A stretch of 16,365 bases of DNA, taken from positions 1 through 16,365 of the forward strand of contig JBKPSJ010000179.1 of the NCBI GenBank assembly GCA_046765875.1, given 5' to 3'. Position 1 is the first letter of the stretch; every line of letters starts with the position of its first letter. Origin of the DNA: DASRHY01 sp046765875 (GTDB lineage Bacteria > Actinomycetota > Actinomycetes > Propionibacteriales > Kribbellaceae). The notes beneath the pieces are model-generated. The model had not been told where the DNA came from. It saw only the letters and a program-made list of their open reading frames with translations, and made no database searches. The position numbers were made by a program, and so were the translations under genes. Below are positions 6,786 to 14,063 of this stretch, one piece after another.

Positions 6786-8204
6786 TTAACGATCCGCACC
6801 GGCAGACGGTGTGATGTTCTGGTTGAGCTGGAACAGGTTGGTGGGGTCGTAGCGGTCCTTCACCGCCGTCAGCCGGGTGTGGGTGGCCGATGGGTAGGCC
6901 GCTTGTACGTGTTCCTCGCTTGCTTCGCCAGTGAAGTTCACGTACGACGCCGCGTCCGGGCCCAGTGCGGCGGACGCTGAGCGTGCCCATGCGACGACGT
7001 CGTCGAAGCCCTCCGCGCCTGGTGTCCGCGCCACGACGTTGAGGATGTAGTCCCGGTCGCGAGTGGCGAACGCGGTGGCGTCGGCCGGTACCCGGGCCAT
7101 CGCGCCGCCGACGTGGTGGATGTGAAGTTCGGAGACGCCGTTGGGCTTCGACGTGTACGCCGAGACCAGGGCGTCGACGGTCGTGTCGTCGAGGTCGGTG
7201 AAGAACGCCGACCGGAAATAGTTCCACATGCCGCGCGGGTACAGCGGATCGAGGAGCGACTGCATGGCGACGTACGGCATCGGGCTGAACAGGTCGGCGA
7301 CGACCGGCGCGAGCCCGCGGAACGGGCGGGTCGCCGAGTCGCCGTCCTCGGCGCGCCCCGACCAGACGCCGAGGACGGCGACGATTGGTTTGCCGTGGAT
7401 CTCCTCGGGGAGGAACGGCAGCGGTGGTGCGGTGGTCAGGTTGATCGCCAGTGACAGCTCGTCGGGCGCGTTGGCTCCCGCTTCGCCGAAGCCGTGCAGC
7501 ACCGTAGCTGCGTCCTCGCCGCGGTAGAACACGATGCCGGCGAAGACCGTCGGGCCGACCTCGTGCGCCTGGAATTCGAAAGACGTGACAACGCCGAAGT
7601 TGCCACCTCCGCCACGCAGGGCCCAAAGGAGTTCGGGGTTCTCGTCCTCACTGGCGTGCAGGTACTGGCCGTCCGCGGTCACGATGTCGGCCCCGACGAG
7701 GTTGTCGCATGTCAGTCCGCAGCGGCGAACGAGCCAGCCGATCCCGCCGCCCAGCGTGAATCCGGCGATGCCGGTCGTGGACACCAGGCCGCCGGTGACG
7801 GCCAGCCCGAACGCCTGGGCCTCGGCGTCGACGTCCTGCCACAAGGCTCCGGCCTGCGCCACGATGCGGCGGCGGTCCGGGTCGACCCGGACGCCGTTCA
7901 TGAGGGACAGGTCGAGCACGATGCCGTGATCGGTGGTCGAGAACCCGGGGATGCTGTGGCCACCGCCACGGATTGCCAGGGGCAGGCCCTCGCTTCGGGC
8001 GAACTCGACTCCCTTGAGTACGTCGGCCACGCCCCGGCAGCGCACAATGGCGGCCGGCTTCTTGTCGTGGGCGCCGTTCCAGATCGATCGTGCCTCGTCG
8101 TAGGAGGGGTCTTGCGGGCCGATGAGCTCGCCGCGCAACGCCTGCGCCAGCTCCCCGAGGGTGGCCTCTCCCAGCGTGTCGTGGCGCGCTTCGGTAGTCG
8201 TCAT
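6786..8204 (-). CDS. Berberine-bridge-type FAD-binding oxidoreductase
   Basis: 472 residues, full length for the FAD_binding_4 plus BBE family. The PP-loop IRGGGHSIPG (78-87) carries His83, the expected 8-alpha-histidyl FAD attachment site. The second FAD segment, GLVSTTGIAGFTLGGGIGW (139-157), lacks the cysteine that bicovalent members use, so a single covalent bond is expected. GGGGNFGVVTSFEF closes the FAD domain. The C-terminal YVNFTGE...YDPTNLFQLNQNI is the BBE motif. Family members oxidise sugars, alkaloids or polyketide intermediates with O2; the substrate is unknown here. There is no twin-arginine or Sec signal, so it is probably cytoplasmic. The ATG at 8204 has GGAGAG 5-6 nt upstream. 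It lies 76 bp behind the SARP-type regulator on the same strand, suggesting co-transcription. Confidence 0.9.
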   Translation of the reverse strand: MTTTEARHDTLGEATLGELAQALRGELIGPQDPSYDEARSIWNGAHDKKPAAIVRCRGVADVLKGVEFARSEGLPLAIRGGGHSIPGFSTTDHGIVLDLSLMNGVRVDPDRRRIVAQAGALWQDVDAEAQAFGLAVTGGLVSTTGIAGFTLGGGIGWLVRRCGLTCDNLVGADIVTADGQYLHASEDENPELLWALRGGGGNFGVVTSFEFQAHEVGPTVFAGIVFYRGEDAATVLHGFGEAGANAPDELSLAINLTTAPPLPFLPEEIHGKPIVAVLGVWSGRAEDGDSATRPFRGLAPVVADLFSPMPYVAMQSLLDPLYPRGMWNYFRSAFFTDLDDTTVDALVSAYTSKPNGVSELHIHHVGGAMARVPADATAFATRDRDYILNVVARTPGAEGFDDVVAWARSASAALGPDAASYVNFTGEASEEHVQAAYPSATHTRLTAVKDRYDPTNLFQLNQNITPSAGADR

Positions 8205-8218
8205 GTTGCTCTCCAGTG

Positions 8219-8255
8219 GTCGTGCGTGATTCGTCGTACATGGACGAGCACGACG
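8219..8255 (-). promoter_or_regulatory. Competing inverted repeats in the regulator-oxidoreductase gap
   Basis: In the mRNA sense, GTCGTGC (8254-8248) can pair with GCACGAC (8225-8219), while CGTCGT (8255-8250) can instead pair with ACGACG (8237-8232). The two stems share a strand and exclude each other, and the first ends about 5 nt before the GGAGAG ribosome site of the oxidoreductase gene. The arms are short, so this may be chance; it could equally be a protein-binding dyad. Confidence 0.3.
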
Positions 8256-8280
8256 CTAGAAGCGACTCCTTCGCACCGGC

Positions 8281-11200
8281 TTAGCGCGCCTTAGCACGCG
8301 GTGAGCGAGCGCTTCGCGAGACCTTGTCGGGATGGGGGAGGGCGGCTGCCCGCGCCGTACCGATGCGGCAACCCAGCCGGGCGAACAGCTCAGCCGCCGG
8401 ACGGCCGTGCCTGGTGAGGGCGTCCGTGTCGCCGTCGTCGCGGGCCAACTCGGCGGCGAGGAGCCGCGCCCACGCTTCGAGCCGTACGTAGCCCTGCGGC
8501 TGAAACGCCTCCACAGCCTGTTCAGCGAGGACCCGGGCCGCGTGTCTTTCGCCGCTGAACAGCTCGACGACGGCGAGGTTGAGCAGCGCACCGGCTACCC
8601 CCGGCCCGTCGTCGACAGCCTCGCCCCTGTCCAGCGCAAGGCGGGCGAACCGCCGGCCCGCTGTCACGTCGCCCGCGGCCGCGGCCAGAAGTCCGAGGTT
8701 GGCAAGGCTCACGTTCTCTCCGCGACGATCGCCCAGCTGCTCGCGGATCCGCAACGCCTCTTGCAGATGTTCGTCGGCGGACTCGAACATCAGCTGGTCG
8801 CGCTCGATACATGCCAGATGGTTCAGAGCGTGGGCCAGCCCCGCCGCGTCGTCGATGTCTGCGAACGCGTCGACCGAGCGACTGACCGCGTCGAGTGCGT
8901 TGTCCAGGTCGCCGTCCAGCCGATGGGCATCGGCGAGTGCCGACATCGCGTAACCCTGCCCCTGTACCGCACCGACCCGGCGGCCGAGCAGCCATGACTC
9001 TTCGAACACCGGGACCAACGATTCGCCGACCGGGACGAGCGGCAGCGACAAGGTCATCGCCGGAAAGAACGGGGCGGTCGTCGCTTCGAGCACACTCAGT
9101 TGTTCAAGGCAGTTGGCGAACCGCTGTCGTGCCCGCGCGGCGTCCTCGCGGAACAGGGCAGCCATAGCGGCCAGACCGCCGGCCGCGGCCGCGACCGGCG
9201 CCGCCCGCAGGGACTCGGCGTCGGCGAGCGCCTCCGAGGCGGTCCGCTCGACCTCGTCGAGGTCGGCGCTGCCCAGCAGGAGGGTGCCGCGCAGAACTCG
9301 CGCGTACACGACATCGGCCGGATCACCTGACTGCTCCGCGACCGCGACGCCGGCGTCGCCGAGAGTCGATAGCCGGTCACCCAGACCTCTGCGGGCGTCG
9401 AGGATCGCCAGTGCGAGCAGCGCGCGGGCCCGCTCGGGTGACGGTGCGAGCGCGACCTCGAGAACCCTCTCGAGCCAACCCGCACCTTCGACGAAGTGAC
9501 CGCGCGCCAGCCAGTACGGCCACAGACTGACGGCCATCGACAACGCCCGTTGATGGTCGTTCCGTAGGGCCCAGCCGAGCGCGGCACGAAGGTTGTCGTG
9601 ATCGTTGTCGAGCGACTGGGGGTGCTCGACAACGACGCCACCCGCCCGCTCCGGGTCGTGGTCGCGCGCGAGCTCCAGGAAGTATCGACAGTGGGCGGCC
9701 TCCAGCGTCTCGACCTCGCGTGCGGTGACGAGTCGCTCGCGGGCGAACTGTCGAATGGTCTCGAGGAGGCGGTAGCGGGAACGAGGACCCGCGTGTTCGA
9801 CCTGGACCAAGGACTTGTCGACCACACGGCCGAGGCAGTCCAGTACGTCCTGGCTGGGAAGCCGCGCGTCCGCGCACACCTGCTCGGCAGCGGCGAGCGA
9901 GAAGCTGCCGGCGAACACGGCGAGCCGGCGCAGCATCACCTGCTCATCCTCGGACAGCAACGTGTGGCTCCATTCGAGCGCGGCCCGCAGCGTCGCATGC
10001 CGGGTGATCTGTCCGCGCCGGCCGAGCAGAGGGAGGGCCTGGCTGAGCCGCTCGGCGATCTCGGCCGGTTCGAGATGCGAAACGCGTGCGGCCGCGAGTT
10101 CCAAGGCGAGCGGAATGCCGTCGAGGCGACGGCAGATCTCCACGATGGACCCGGTGACGCTCGGGTCGAGGGCGAAGTCCGGCCGGACATCCTGAGCACG
10201 GTCGAGGAAGAGTCGAACAGAGGCGAGGTTCCCGAGCCGATCAAGGTCGCCGGCATCCTCAGGCTCCGGAAGTTCGAGTGACGGCACCCGGAACGTCACC
10301 TCGCCCGGAACACGCAGCGGCTCTCGGCTGGTCGCGAGCACCGTGACGCCGGGGCAGCCGCGGCGTACTGCGACAGCGACTTCCGCACACGCGGCAAGCA
10401 GGTGCTCACAGTTGTCCAGCACCAGGAGCAGAGTGCGCGGGGCCAACCGGCTTACCAATGTGCGCAACGGATCGGCGCCGGCTGCAGGATCAAAGCCGAG
10501 GGCGGCCGCGACAGTGTCGGCGACGAGGCGCGGATCGGCGACCGGCACCAGATCCGCCACCCAGACCCCGTCGGGATATGACTCCAGCAGCCTGTGCGCC
10601 GCCTCCTCCGCGAGCCGGGTCTTGCCGGCACCGCCCATGCCGGTGAGCGTGACCAGCCCGCCTCGACTCAGCAGGAGGTGGACGTCTGCTATCTCCCGTT
10701 CGCGCCCGACGAAGCTCGTGAGCGCCGGCACGAGATTGTGCCGGGCCCGCCCAGGCGACCGGGGCTCCTCGACGTCGAGACCGCCGGTCAGCAGGTCACG
10801 GTACAGCCGCCGCGACTCGGGGTCGGGGTCGGTGCCGTACGCCGCGCCCAAGTCATCGCGGAGCTGCTGGTAGCGTGCCAACGCCTCCGAGTGCCGGCCC
10901 ATCGCAGCGTGCAGCCGCATGAGGCTCCGAACTGCGCGCTCGTGTAGCGGGTCCAATGCAAGCACCCGCTGCAGCGCGTCAAAGGTCTCAGCCTGGTGAT
11001 CGGACGCGCCCACTGGGTCGTTCGCCGCGGTGTCTGCGAGGTCAACGAGGAGGTCGCAGAACCTCTCACGGAGTTCCTCACGCGGCCGCGTGGCCCAGTC
11101 CTCGAAGCGGTCCTCCGGAAGCAGATCGCCGCTGTACGCGCCTACGGCAACGCGCAGATCGGCGAGGTCACCGCTAGCCCGGGCGAGTGCCGCCAGTTGC

Positions 11201-11526
11201 TCGAAACGCAGGACATCGACCTCGACCAGACCACCGGCGCGCAGCGAAACGACATCATCACGCAACTCCAGCAGCCCGTCGCTCGGCCCCTCACCGGCAA
11301 GCGCGCGACGGGCGACGTGTAGCACCTGATGAAAGTTGTTCGCCGCGGACCGTGGGTCACGGCCCGACCACAACGCGTCCAGAAGCGCCTCGCGGTGCAT
11401 CCGCTGATCACGCGTCAGTGCCAACAACTTGACCAGTGTGCGGGCCTTTCGCAGGCGCCACGCCCTGTCCTGGACGGGCTGACCGCCTCGATCCACACCA
11501 AACCCGCCCAGCAACCGGATCTGCAC
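8281..11526 (-). CDS. SARP/BTAD-family regulator with NB-ARC-like ATPase and TPR repeats (AfsR-like)
   Basis: 1081 residues. Residues 1-95 are an OmpR/SARP-type winged helix (MQIRLLGGFGV start, RKARTLVKLLAL, HREALLDALW). Residues 100-247 are a bacterial transcriptional activation domain (VDVLRFEQLAALA through ESRRLYRDLL). An ATPase begins at SFVGRERE (271-278), with Walker A GMGGAGKT (296-303), Walker B LLLVLDNCEHL (366-376), and ATSREPL sensor segment. From about 620 to 1060 the protein is helical, TPR-like, with A/L-rich pairs such as GLAHALNHLACIERDQ. Members such as AfsR activate secondary-metabolism or oxidoreductase genes. The GTG start at 11526 has a strong GGGGGAGG ribosome site. The FAD oxidoreductase gene follows after 76 bp and is the obvious candidate target or operon partner. 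Length and domain order match this regulator class. The signal it senses is unknown. Confidence 0.92.
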   Translation of the reverse strand: MQIRLLGGFGVDRGGQPVQDRAWRLRKARTLVKLLALTRDQRMHREALLDALWSGRDPRSAANNFHQVLHVARRALAGEGPSDGLLELRDDVVSLRAGGLVEVDVLRFEQLAALARASGDLADLRVAVGAYSGDLLPEDRFEDWATRPREELRERFCDLLVDLADTAANDPVGASDHQAETFDALQRVLALDPLHERAVRSLMRLHAAMGRHSEALARYQQLRDDLGAAYGTDPDPESRRLYRDLLTGGLDVEEPRSPGRARHNLVPALTSFVGREREIADVHLLLSRGGLVTLTGMGGAGKTRLAEEAAHRLLESYPDGVWVADLVPVADPRLVADTVAAALGFDPAAGADPLRTLVSRLAPRTLLLVLDNCEHLLAACAEVAVAVRRGCPGVTVLATSREPLRVPGEVTFRVPSLELPEPEDAGDLDRLGNLASVRLFLDRAQDVRPDFALDPSVTGSIVEICRRLDGIPLALELAAARVSHLEPAEIAERLSQALPLLGRRGQITRHATLRAALEWSHTLLSEDEQVMLRRLAVFAGSFSLAAAEQVCADARLPSQDVLDCLGRVVDKSLVQVEHAGPRSRYRLLETIRQFARERLVTAREVETLEAAHCRYFLELARDHDPERAGGVVVEHPQSLDNDHDNLRAALGWALRNDHQRALSMAVSLWPYWLARGHFVEGAGWLERVLEVALAPSPERARALLALAILDARRGLGDRLSTLGDAGVAVAEQSGDPADVVYARVLRGTLLLGSADLDEVERTASEALADAESLRAAPVAAAAGGLAAMAALFREDAARARQRFANCLEQLSVLEATTAPFFPAMTLSLPLVPVGESLVPVFEESWLLGRRVGAVQGQGYAMSALADAHRLDGDLDNALDAVSRSVDAFADIDDAAGLAHALNHLACIERDQLMFESADEHLQEALRIREQLGDRRGENVSLANLGLLAAAAGDVTAGRRFARLALDRGEAVDDGPGVAGALLNLAVVELFSGERHAARVLAEQAVEAFQPQGYVRLEAWARLLAAELARDDGDTDALTRHGRPAAELFARLGCRIGTARAAALPHPDKVSRSARSPRAKAR

Positions 11527-11801
11527 GCTCGACCTCCCCCATCGAGCGTAGGGCTACGGCCGCCGTTTCGAGCGCCAATCGACAGTTACAGATCTCGGCG
11601 CAAAGCTCGCCCGGCCGGGCAACCACGCCAGAGCTCGCTGCGTGGCGCGGTCGCCGCGTGTTCGAAGCTGACCCTGGCGATCCCCGGCCAGGGCCGCTCG
11701 ACGGCGACGGTGCGGCAGGTTTCTGCCCCGAAGGAGGGGACGGGGCCGTTTGCTTTGCGGCTGACTGCGACGGTCGGACCGCTGGAGGGTTGGAGGTGTC
11801 G

Positions 11802-11898
11802 ATGGTCACCACCGGCCTCGATGACGTCGAGCTGTCCTGGACCTTCGTCGCCGCGGTGCCGGACCGGATCGATGCGCGGCGTCCTCGAGGCGGTCTGA
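11802..11898 (+). pseudogene. Phage tail-associated small protein, remnant
   Basis: ATG at 11802 has GGAGG 5 nt upstream. It reads about 30 residues that look genuine (DDVELSWTFVAAVPDRIDA), resembling the short W-T-x-x-x-x-V-P-D-x-I-D proteins encoded near phage tail and lysis genes. This frame then runs on as arginine-rich nonsense to 11975. The neighbouring frame reads RGVLEAV and stops with TGA at 11896-11898, one base before the next gene's ATG (TGACATG), a natural phage gene junction. I infer an internal deletion with frame change near 11870. The family call rests on memory of similar phage proteins, not on a defined domain. Confidence 0.45.
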
Positions 11899-11899
11899 C

Positions 11900-12000
11900 A
11901 TGGTTAAGGTCGAAGACGAACCGCACGCCGACCACGAGACCCGCATCCGCCGTGTGGAGCGCTGGACCTCAATGATGACCGGTCCCTGCTCGGCCACTGA
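11900..12000 (+). pseudogene. Small phage pre-endolysin protein, remnant
   Basis: ATG at 11900 starts MVKVEDEPHADHETRIRRVE, then RWTSMM. D-H-E-T-R-I-R-R-L/V-E is typical of short phage proteins with an N-terminal coiled coil followed by one membrane helix, encoded next to endolysins (holin-like candidates). The membrane helix is missing. In the adjacent frame DRSLLGH ends with TGA at 11998-12000, just before the amidase ribosome site. This fits an ancestral stop reached after an internal deletion near 11970. As it stands, the 11900 frame reads straight through into the C-terminal half of the amidase, which would make an unnatural 224-residue fusion. Confidence 0.45.
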
Positions 12001-12014
12001 ATCGGAGGACGCTG

Positions 12015-12574
12015 ATGCCGTGGTTCCCAGGCGCGATCCGCACACCGGTGACACGGCACCGGACGCCGATGTCGCGGCACCGCGGTCTGTGCCTGCACGT
12101 AGCTGTGAGACCCAGGGCGGCGTACACAACGTCGACACGGAGCCGTGGACACCGAAGCAGGTCGGGTCGCTGGCCCGCATCGCAGCCTGGTGCCATGACG
12201 TGCACGGCATCCGGCTCGCGCTGATGCCGGACTCTCGCCCGCAGTCCACCGGCGTCGGGCCGCACCGGCTCGGTATCGACCCGTGGCGGGTCTCCGGCGG
12301 CGAACGCTGGTCGGCGTCGTACGGCAGGATCTGCCCGGGCGCGGGCAAGATCGCACAGATACCACGCCTCATCGCCCTGGCAAAAAGAGGAGGAGACGAA
12401 CTGACCGAGGCACAGGCCAACCGCATCATCCAACTCCTCGAGGAGCTCACCGCTCAGGGCCGGCTCATGGCCGTTCGGATGGACAGCATCACCAACCGGC
12501 AACTCCCCGGCCTTCGCGCGGACGCCGACCGCGCCGCCGACGTCATCGCCGGACCCGACGACTCCACGCCGTGA
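12015..12574 (+). pseudogene. Phage N-acetylmuramoyl-L-alanine amidase (endolysin) with internal frame-breaking deletion
   Basis: ATG at 12015 has a GGAGG site 6 nt upstream and begins MPWFPGAIRTPVTRHRTPMS, then RHRGLCLHVAV. This is the start of a PGRP/amidase_2-type endolysin, with first zinc-ligand candidate His28 (12096-12098). After codon 31 the frame becomes nonsense. In the +1-shifted register, from about 12107, the same enzyme resumes: ETQGGVHN, EPWTPKQVGSLARIAAW, MPDSRP, GVGPHRLGIDPWRV with zinc His at 12263-12265, and GRICPG with zinc Cys at 12332-12334. A C-terminal helical tail then stops at 12572-12574. The middle of the domain, roughly 50-60 residues judging from family size, is gone. 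All three zinc ligands remain but not in one frame. Certain to be amidase-derived; inactive as encoded. Confidence 0.8.
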
Positions 12575-12578
12575 CATG

Positions 12579-12611
12579 ACGACGCCACGGCCATAACGGC
12601 CGGGGCGTGGT
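12579..12611 (+). terminator. Hairpin after the amidase remnant
   Basis: ACGACGCCACGGCC (12579-12592) pairs with GGCCGGGGCGTGGT (12598-12611) around a 5-nt loop, with 12 of 14 positions matched. It starts 4 nt after the amidase stop codon, the usual place for a terminator closing the phage-derived cassette. Confidence 0.65.
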
Positions 12612-12618
12612 CGCACTG

Positions 12619-12635
12619 CGCCGTTGACAACGGCG
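12619..12635. promoter_or_regulatory. 17-bp perfect palindrome containing a TTGACA hexamer
   Basis: CGCCGTTG-A-CAACGGCG is a perfect inverted repeat with a single central base. It contains TTGACA (12624-12629), an ideal -35 hexamer, but no good -10 follows at 16-19 bp. A dimeric repressor site is more likely than an RNA hairpin because there is no loop. It lies between the phage remnant and the htrA-like gene, 273 bp before the latter's start. Confidence 0.4.
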
Positions 12636-12908
12636 GTCAGTCGTGTTGTTGGAGTAGGCAAGGTCGTCGAGCAGCCCGGTTTGGCCGGCGTCGGCAGAGC
12701 CGCTCGGCTGCCGCGGTTTGTGCGGTACGTGACAGGAGATCACATTCGGTTGTGTCGTTGGCTATCTGGACACGGGCGGCGTCGATATCCTCGGGGATGC
12801 GGGTCCCTGCCAGCCGGCGTCCGAAACAGCGCCTGAGCACGGTCGAGGGGCGCAGTCTCGTCTGGCGCGGGTGAGGTAGCCGTACTCAGAGCCGCGGAGG
12901 AGGCCGAG
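12636..12908. other. Spacer upstream of the HtrA-like gene
   Basis: Together with the hairpin and the palindrome this makes a 334-bp gap between 12574 and 12909. Frames of about 65-70 codons are open on both strands here, but none has a ribosome site or a recognised motif. The last part carries the GGAGGAGG ribosome site of the protease gene (about 12896-12903). Confidence 0.4.
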
Positions 12909-14057
12909 ATGGTGATCGGGGAAGCCGGAGGGCCTCCCGAGGGTACGAGCCAGGAGTCCAAGAAGGGCTTCCGCCCGGACCGGCGCTCACTTGGCTGGAT
13001 CGGTGCGGCCGCCGGCGTCGGCGCGGTGATCGGCGCGGTGGTCGGTGGTCTGATCGTCGCGGCGGTGGATGGGGGTGGCGACAACGGCTCGATCAGCAAC
13101 CAGGCGAGTACCGGTGAGGCGATGTGTGTCGCGACCCCGATCGCCAAGGACGTACTGCCGTCCATAGTGACGATCTCCGCACGCCAAGGCGGCAGGGCGG
13201 GCACGGGTTCGGGACAGATCATCCAAGAAGGCGGCTACATCCTCACCAACGACCACGTGATCTCCGTCGCCGCGAACGGCGGCGCCGTGTCCGTGCTGTA
13301 CAGCGACGGGCACACCTCCGACGCCAGCATCGTCGGGCGTGATCCGAGCACGGACCTCGCGGTGCTGAAGGCCGCCGATGAGTCGAAGGGCTTCCCACCG
13401 ATCCAGATCGGGTCCTCGGCCTCGTTGCAGGTCGGCCAGCCGGTCGTCGCCCTCGGTGCCCCACTCGGCCTGGACAGCACGGTCACATCCGGCATCGTCA
13501 GTGCCCTGGACCGGTACGTACCGGTGCCCGGCGACGAGGTGACCCACCACCTGATCGGTGCCATCCAGACCGACGCGGCCATCAACCCGGGTAACAGCGG
13601 AGGCGCACTCGTCGACTGCGCCGGACGCCTGGTCGGGATCAACAGTGCGATCGCCACCGTGCCGAACGCGGCCGGCGTCTCCGGTGGCGGCAGCGTCGGC
13701 CTCGGCTTCGCGATCCCGGTGGACCTGGCCAAGGCGATCGCCGCTGAGCTGATCCGGACCGGGCAGGCGAACCACCCGACGACCGGACTGCAGGTCAAGG
13801 AGATATCGCCGCAGCTCGCCCAGGCCACGGGGGCCCAGCCGGGGCTCTTCGTGGTCACGGTCGACGCCGGCGGACCCGCGGAGAAGGCCGGTATGAAGGC
13901 CGGCGACATCATCACCAAGATCGAGGACCAGCCGGCGGTCAGCAGTGAGCAGCTGGTGCTGGTGACCCTGACCCGGAACGCAGGGGACAAGCTCGAGCTG
14001 ACGTACGTGCGTAACGGCGCGACCGCGACCGCCACTCTCACGCTGGCCGCTCCCTGA
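12909..14057 (+). CDS. HtrA/DegP-type S1C serine protease, membrane-anchored, with PDZ domain
   Basis: 382 residues. A basic cytoplasmic tail (about 1-28) leads into one membrane helix (31-53, glycine/alanine/valine-rich), so the protease domain faces outside. The trypsin-like domain carries the full catalytic triad: His116 in ILTNDHVI, Asp149 in DPSTDLAVL, and Ser230 in the INPGNSGGAL motif. Cys73 and Cys237 may form a disulfide. A single PDZ domain (about 290-378; PGLFVVTVDAGGPAEKAG, AGDIITKIEDQPA) closes the protein. Members degrade or chaperone misfolded envelope proteins and are usually stress-induced. The ATG at 12909 has GGAGGAGG about 5 nt upstream; a GTG one codon on is less likely. 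It is a single gene converging on the UbiA operon with only 6 bp between stop codons. Confidence 0.93.
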   Translation: MVIGEAGGPPEGTSQESKKGFRPDRRSLGWIGAAAGVGAVIGAVVGGLIVAAVDGGGDNGSISNQASTGEAMCVATPIAKDVLPSIVTISARQGGRAGTGSGQIIQEGGYILTNDHVISVAANGGAVSVLYSDGHTSDASIVGRDPSTDLAVLKAADESKGFPPIQIGSSASLQVGQPVVALGAPLGLDSTVTSGIVSALDRYVPVPGDEVTHHLIGAIQTDAAINPGNSGGALVDCAGRLVGINSAIATVPNAAGVSGGGSVGLGFAIPVDLAKAIAAELIRTGQANHPTTGLQVKEISPQLAQATGAQPGLFVVTVDAGGPAEKAGMKAGDIITKIEDQPAVSSEQLVLVTLTRNAGDKLELTYVRNGATATATLTLAAP

Positions 14058-14063
14058 TCGGGT

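Larger units (their letters stand above)
11802..12574 (+). mobile_element. Decayed phage tail/lysis cassette
   Basis: Three consecutive plus-strand gene fragments, two with good ribosome sites, in the order short tail-associated protein, small pre-endolysin protein, amidase endolysin. This order is familiar from the tail-lysis end of actinobacteriophage genomes. Each fragment reads well at its start and then needs a frame change to reach a sensible stop, as expected after internal deletions. No integrase, attachment site, capsid or terminase gene is in the window. Upstream, around 11680-11790, a frame reading VSAPKEGTGPFALRLTATVGPLE may be the tail end of another phage gene, but this is tentative. 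The remaining 11527-11680 holds the upstream region of the SARP-type gene. Confidence 0.7.

Noticed and set aside
6581..6799. 72-codon minus-strand frame starting inside the end of the FAD oxidoreductase gene
   Set aside because: No ribosome site and no recognisable family. It overlaps the convergent hairpin terminator region and reads as chance coding.
11900..12574. A single 224-residue protein with a novel N-terminus on an amidase C-terminal half
   Set aside because: The true amidase start is at 12015 in another frame with a good ribosome site. The long frame is an accidental read-through of two broken genes.
12624..12840. Small frames of 67-70 codons on both strands upstream of the protease gene
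   Set aside because: No ribosome site or motif. One starts inside the palindrome, and such lengths are expected by chance at this GC content.
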